Of a DNA stretch of 9,473 nt, positions 6,110 to 9,473 are shown piece by piece; positions within the stretch are counted from its first letter, which is position 1; the number at the start of each line of letters is the position of its first letter. The DNA comes from JBIOYL01 sp044870185. GTDB lineage: Bacteria > Actinomycetota > CALGFH01. Location of the stretch: contig JBIOYL010000290.1 in NCBI GenBank assembly GCA_044870185.1, forward strand, positions 1 to 9,473, written 5' to 3'. The position numbers were made by a program, and so were the translations under genes. The notes beneath the pieces were generated by a model. It saw nothing but the letters and a program-made list of their open reading frames with translations, was not told the origin of the DNA and searched no databases.

Positions 6110-6379
6110 TCAGGCGGTGGCGGGCGGCGTGCTGCGCTGGCGTGGGGCGCGGCGCGTGCGCGGGGTGCCAGCCGTGGTGGTGGACCCGGGCTTGCGCCCC
6201 CGCTTCTTCAGCGTCTTGCCCACACCCTCCAGCTTCAGGTCGCGGTAGTTCTGCTCGGAGAGATCGAGCTGCTGCGTCGAGCCGTCCGGGTGGCGGATCG
6301 ACAGCTGATAGGCCTGGCCCGCAGGGATCTCGGACTGGTCGATGTCCGAGACGTACATCGTGACCGTCTTGGTGCCCAT
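6110..6379 (-). CDS. Lsr2-like small basic protein with AT-hook-like motif
   Basis: 89 residues from ATG 6377-6379, preceded by ggaagggg at about 6 bases. The N-terminus (MGTKTVTMYVSDIDQSEI, then YQLSIRHPDGSTQQLDLSEQN) resembles the beta-rich dimerisation domain of Lsr2 (relatives: MAK..TV...DD.DG, then YEIDLS..N). Lsr2 is the actinobacterial nucleoid protein that silences AT-rich, horizontally acquired DNA. The usual C-terminal DNA-binding domain (Arg-Gly-Arg in a two-helix fold) is missing. Instead residues 58-66 read KKRGRKPGS, close to an AT-hook core (RGRP), followed by a Thr/Pro/Arg-rich tail of about 23 residues, likely disordered. A DNA-binding role is inferred. The frame is intact and monocistronic by spacing. 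The overlapping plus-strand frame is Ala/Gly/Arg-rich shadow. Confidence 0.72.
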   Translation of the reverse strand: MGTKTVTMYVSDIDQSEIPAGQAYQLSIRHPDGSTQQLDLSEQNYRDLKLEGVGKTLKKRGRKPGSTTTAGTPRTRRAPRQRSTPPATA

Positions 6380-6501
6380 CGGAACCCCTTCCCTGGCCGA
6401 TCGGCGAGTGGAAACCGATTGGCCGCCATTTCGGTTAGGTGACCACCGCTCCCTCCGGCTTATTTTGCCACCGATGAACCCGTAGGGTCAGAAACTCGAC
6501 G

Positions 6502-6655
6502 TCATGCCGCGACCTGGTAGTACCCGTGAATCAGGCCGCCAAGACGTCCCGCTGGGCGCTGGCAGGGACCATAACAGCGCCACGCTCGGATCCGTCGTCG
6601 ACAACGGTCGGTGGCGAAGCTCAAGGCTTCGGTGCGGCCGCTCGTCTTGCGCAAA
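6502..6655 (-). pseudogene. rve integrase/transposase, C-terminal fragment
   Basis: Read on the minus strand from about 6655: AQDERPHRSLELR (relatives: YN.ERPHRALELRPP), then TDPSVA, then PASAQRDVL and, in another frame, GGLIHGYYQVAA ending with tga at 6502-6504. Actinobacterial integrase-core transposases commonly end in RRRDVLGGLIHEY..AA, so order and endpoint fit well. At least two frame changes are needed; one is a missing G/C pair near 6538-6540, restoring VLGGLIHGYY. Catalytic residues are gone. It is probably from the same family as the N-terminal fragment at 3639-3875, but on the other strand. Confidence 0.62.
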
Positions 6656-6781
6656 CGGGCCGAAGGGAAGGGTCGAAGGAGGCGCTGCGGTGCCTGAGGC
6701 GGCGGCTTGCTGACATGGTCTATCGCAGGCTGCTCCGCGACGCTTCCGCCCCAGCGACCGCAGCGATTTGACACAGAGAGG

Positions 6782-6830
6782 TGTCCGTGGCCATGTGAAA
6801 GTCCCGTCTGTGGCCACCAAGAAGTCCCCA
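6782..6830. repeat. IS21 left-end repeats
   Basis: Two direct repeats 23 bases apart upstream of istA: gtggccatgtgaaagtccc (from 6787) and gtggccaccaagaagtcccc (from 6810). IS21-family ends typically carry several such repeats of about 20 bp, bound by the transposase, beginning with TG at the very end; here the probable tip is tgtccgtgg at 6782. No right-end counterpart is visible downstream of istA. Confidence 0.6.
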
Positions 6831-6935
6831 CCCTCCGATGACCTGACCGTTGCCCCGACATGGGGTGGGCGGCCCTCGAGGCCGGTCATGGTGGTGGTGC
6901 CACCCACTCACTTGCCGGTTCGAGGAGCCGCCCTG

Positions 6936-8630
6936 ATGAAGTCTGCGGGGGAACAGTTGGACATCGTCAACGCCTACGCCGAGCTCGGCAGCTACCGCGC
7001 CGTCGCCACGCTGTGCGGTACCACCCACAAGACCGTGCGCCGCATCATCGAGCGCCACCGTGCCGGGACGTTTGGGCAGCGGTCCCGCCCACCCCGGCGG
7101 CCACGCAACACCGACCATGTTGCTGACCTGATCGCCCGCAGGATGAAGGCGACCGACGGGCGGACTTGGCCAAGCGGCTGCTGCCGGAGGCACGGGCGGC
7201 CGGCTATGCCGGCTCGGCCCGGAGCTTCCGCCGCGCGGTCGCGCCCATTCGAGCCGACTGGTGCCGACACCGGCGCATCTACCGACCTTGGCTTGCTGCG
7301 CTCGGTGAGCATCTCGTGATCGACTGGGGTACCGAGGCGGGCCTGCAGGTCTTCTGCGCGGTGCTGGCCTGGAGCCGAGTGCGGTTCGTGCGCTTCGCCC
7401 GTGACCAGCGGCGCGAGACCACGCTTCGGCTGCTCGCCGAGTGCTCGGAGGCATTGGGGGGCGTGCCCCGGGTGGTGCTGGCCGACCGCATGGCCTGCCT
7501 GAAGGCCGGCATCGTGGCCACTGTGGTCGTCCCGCACCCCGACTACGTGCGCCTGGCGGCCCACTACGGCTTCCGGCCCGACTTCTGCGAGGCAGGCGAT
7601 CCTCCATTAACCGGCCAATCTGCTTGCCTGATTTGACCGATTGATTGGCCGGTTTTGGGGTATCCATTTAACCGGAGGTCGGCAGGTCAGCGGCTCACCA
7701 GGGCCGGTCCGCAGGGGCGCTCCAAGCTAGCGGAGTGGCCGCGGGCTCCGGTTAAATGGATACCCCCATGGCCGGTTAATGGAGGTTATCCGGGCCCGAA
7801 GGGCGGACCAATCTCCGATTGGCCGGATAACCGGAGTCCAAGGGTGTGGTGGAGGCGCTGGTCGGCTACGCCAAGGCCCACCTGGGGTCGTGTCTAGTGG
7901 CGCCGGCTGGAGCGGCCTGGCCGACGCCAACGCCGCGGCGGTGGCCTGGTGCGCCGAGGTCAATGCCCGCACCCACGCCGAGACCCGTGCGGTGCCAGCC
8001 GAGCGCTTGGCGACCGAGCGTGGAGTCCTCCGCCCACTGCCCGGCCTGCGGCCACCGCTGCGCCGTGGCGAGCGCCGCAAGGTCGACCGGCTGGCGACCG
8101 TGCGCTTCGGCTCGGCCCGCTACTCGGTCCCGGCTCGGCTGGTCGGTCAGACCGTCGAGGTGGCGGCCGACGACCATGAGGTCACGATCTGCCACGGTGA
8201 CGCCGAGGTCGCCCATCACCCGCTGATCGCCCCGGGTGAGGCGTCGATCTGTGACGACCACTATGGCGGGCCACGCGGCAACGGCGGGCGACCAACCAGG
8301 GCCATCCGTCCTCGCAGCCAGGCCGAGCGGGCGTCTGTGGCACTTGGACCGGTGGCCGAGCAGTTCCTGCGAGCCGCAGCCGCCGCCGGCACGCCTCGGC
8401 TCGCCACCGAGCTGGCCGAGATCGTCGCCCTCGCCGCCGCTCATGGTCACCCGGCCCTGCTCGCCGCGCTGGAACGGGCGGCGAGCTTCCGCAGCTGGAG
8501 TGCCGGCAGAGCCCCTTTCGCCCGCTCGCGGACAGGAGCACAGTTGGCGCTGGCGAGCGTCTTGCAGCAACGCCGGCGCCGTGGTTGCTTCGGCCCGGAA
8601 CCATACTTGAGCCGGAGGCCGCCGGGATGA
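6936..8630 (+). pseudogene. istA: IS21 transposase IstA, split and frameshifted
   Basis: ATG 6936 follows gaggag (6922-6927) at 8 bases. Order of parts: a helix-turn-helix (YRAVATLCGTTHKTVRRIIERH, about residues 20-41); a one-base loss near 7158-7161; then AKRLLPEARAAGYAGS. The catalytic core follows with HLVIDWG (first Asp, codon 7322) and VVLADRMACLKAG (second Asp, codon 7484), up to HYGFRPDFCEAGD at 7600. A 232-bp insertion (7601-7832) brings in a stop at 7634-7636. The gene resumes with ESKGVVEALVGYAKAHL, the catalytic Glu region, then shifts again near 7884-7887 into GAGWSGLADANAAAVAWCAEVN, RKVDRLATVRFGSARYSVP and VAPGEAS-type sequence (IAPGEASICDDHYGG). The C-terminus after about 8505 is unlike the family. 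Removing the insert and repairing both shifts gives about 488 residues, near the usual length. istB is missing. Confidence 0.88.
7601..7832. mobile_element. 232-bp multi-palindromic insertion (MITE-like)
   Basis: Breaks istA between GD and ESKG, so its limits are set by the coding sequence. Perfect inverted pairs: A 7601-7617 with 7769-7785 (17 bp, tccattaaccggcca); B 7657-7677 with 7746-7766 (21 bp, containing tatccatttaaccggag); C 7784-7793 with 7823-7832 (10 bp, ggttatccgg); D 7609-7620 with 7643-7654 (12 bp, aaccggccaatc); E 7808-7813 with 7817-7822 (6 bp, ccaatc, loop tcc). A common unit TCCAtTtAACCGG recurs in both orientations. The tips (ctccattaaccggccaatc on the left, ctccggttatccggccaat as the right tip reversed) match imperfectly as terminal inverted repeats. 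No open frame of note. A and D share bases 7609-7617, so they exclude each other. It is a non-autonomous element; its parent is not in the window. Confidence 0.75.
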
Positions 8631-9473
8631 ACCTGCTCGGTCGGCGTCGTGTCCTCTGGGACTACCTGCGCGGCGCCCTGTGGGTCCTGCCCAGCCTCTC
8701 GATCGTGGCCTTCCTGGCGGCCGGGGCGGTGCTGTCGCGCGTGTCGATCGGCGACGACTCCCCGTTGCGGGGGCTGGCCTTCCGGGGCACGCCCGAGGAC
8801 GCCCGCGGGCTGCTGATCGTGGTGTCGGCCACCATGATCACGGTCACCGGCCTGGTGTTCGCCCTCACGATCGTGGCCTTGCAGATCGCCTCGGGGCAGT
8901 ACTCGCCGCGGCTGCTGCGCAACTTCATGCGCGACCGCGGCACCCAGCTGGTGCTGAGCATCTTCGTGGGCGCCTTCGCCTACAGCACCGCCGGGCTGTA
9001 CACCGTCGGCGTGCCGAGCGCCGGCCAGCAGGCGTTCGTTCCCCGGCTGGCGGTCTCGGGGTCGTTGGCGCTGGGGCTGGCCAGCGTCGGTGTGCTCGTC
9101 TACTACATCCACCACCTCGCCCACTCGATCCAGATCGACACGATCATGAGCACGGTCGAGCGCGAGACCCGCGGCGTCATCGACGACCTCTACCCTGACC
9201 AGCTTGATCGGCTGGCGCCGGAGGACCGCTGTCCCGACCCGCCCGCCTGGGCGGTCGTCCTCCCGTCCGAAGCCTCGGGGTACCTCCAGGCCGTCGAACC
9301 CGAAGCGCTGGTCCAGGCGGCGACAAGGCACGACCTGGTCGTCCGACTCGCCAAACTGGTGGGCGAGCACGTCGTGGCCGGCACGCCGCTGGCCTGGGCC
9401 TGGCAGCGGGAAGGCGACCACGCACCGGCGGATCCCGAGCGGCTGCGGGTGGCGCTTCGCGACGCGGTCCGCA
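8627..9473 (+). CDS. DUF2254 membrane protein, 3' end outside window
   Basis: An unbroken frame from ATG 8627 to the window edge (282 codons). ggagg (8614-8618) lies 8 bases upstream. The ATG overlaps the tga (8628-8630) closing the decayed istA frame. Four membrane spans are visible: about residues 17-37 (ALWVLPSLSIVAFLAAGAVLS), 62-88 (LLIVVSATMITVTGLVFALT...), 107-126 (QLVLSIFVGAFAYSTAGLYT) and 141-161 (LAVSGSLALGLASVGVLVYY). Between spans 2 and 3 comes the family signature SGQYSPRLLRNFMRDRGTQ; after span 4 comes YIHHLAHSIQID and a soluble C-terminal part. DUF2254 proteins are inner-membrane proteins of unknown function, widespread in actinobacteria and proteobacteria. This is the best-preserved long gene here, probably the native locus next to which the IS21 remnant lies. 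Its promoter may have been altered by the IS; none is clear in 8505-8626. Confidence 0.92.
   Translation, partial: MNLLGRRRVLWDYLRGALWVLPSLSIVAFLAAGAVLSRVSIGDDSPLRGLAFRGTPEDARGLLIVVSATMITVTGLVFALTIVALQIASGQYSPRLLRNFMRDRGTQLVLSIFVGAFAYSTAGLYTVGVPSAGQQAFVPRLAVSGSLALGLASVGVLVYYIHHLAHSIQIDTIMSTVERETRGVIDDLYPDQLDRLAPEDRCPDPPAWAVVLPSEASGYLQAVEPEALVQAATRHDLVVRLAKLVGEHVVAGTPLAWAWQREGDHAPADPERLRVALRDAVR

Larger units (their letters stand above)
6782..8505 (+). mobile_element. IS21-family element remnant
   Basis: Comprises the left-end repeats and an istA gene interrupted by a 232-bp palindromic insertion. The helper ATPase gene istB, which normally follows istA, and the right end are absent. Recognisable IstA similarity fades at about 8505 (FRSWSA), and the DUF2254 gene starts at 8627. 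The element is therefore truncated on the right and cannot move by itself. Confidence 0.75.

Noticed and set aside
8447..9421. Long minus-strand open frame opposite DUF2254
   Set aside because: The translation is Asp/Gly/Gln/Arg-rich and repetitive. The plus strand has clear membrane spans and a family signature, so this is a shadow.

Overview
The window is very GC-rich with strong G/C third-position bias. Its gene families (actinobacterial-type IS110, IS3, IS21 and rve integrases, an Lsr2-like protein, a DUF2254 membrane protein, an actinobacterial-type PHP protein) point to a high-GC actinobacterium. I cannot name the genus. It is an accessory region: a pile of broken insertion sequences with a few host genes kept between them.

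Layout. (1) Bases 1-182 are the end of an IS1634/IS4-type transposase fragment, cut off by a 92-bp element bounded by perfect 21-bp inverted repeats (182-273). (2) 274-772 has no gene I can name. (3) 773-1101 is the N-terminal piece of a PHP-domain protein, frameshifted and cut off at the left end of an IS110 element. (4) About 1102-2481 is the IS110 element. Its 5' non-coding leader holds two consecutive stem-loops and a 60-nt-period direct repeat, the layout expected of a bridge RNA; its transposase has two frameshifts. (5) 2479-2831 is the 3' end of an IS3-family transposase with its terminal repeat. (6) 2870-3445 is an intact Tat-exported protein. (7) 3639-3875 is the N-terminus of an rve integrase. 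(8) 4213-5072 is a haloalkane-dehalogenase-type hydrolase complete except for one missing base, followed by a worn fragment resembling protein-L-isoaspartate methyltransferase. (9) On the minus strand lie a small pro-kumamolisin-like protein (5449-5748), an Lsr2-like basic protein with an AT-hook-like motif (6110-6379) and the C-terminus of an rve integrase (6502-6655). (10) 6782 to about 8505 is an IS21-type element whose istA is frameshifted twice and split by a 232-bp multi-palindromic insertion (7601-7832). (11) 8627 to the window end is an intact start of a DUF2254 membrane protein.

How it fits together. I see no single pathway. The intact reading frames (Tat protein, pro-kumamolisin-like, Lsr2-like, DUF2254) look like retained host or cargo genes, whereas nearly every mobile-element gene is broken. 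Many breaks are one-base gains or losses, several in short G or C runs, so both real decay and read error must be considered. The two observations I rate highest are the candidate bridge RNA leader of the IS110 element and the small palindromic element inside istA.
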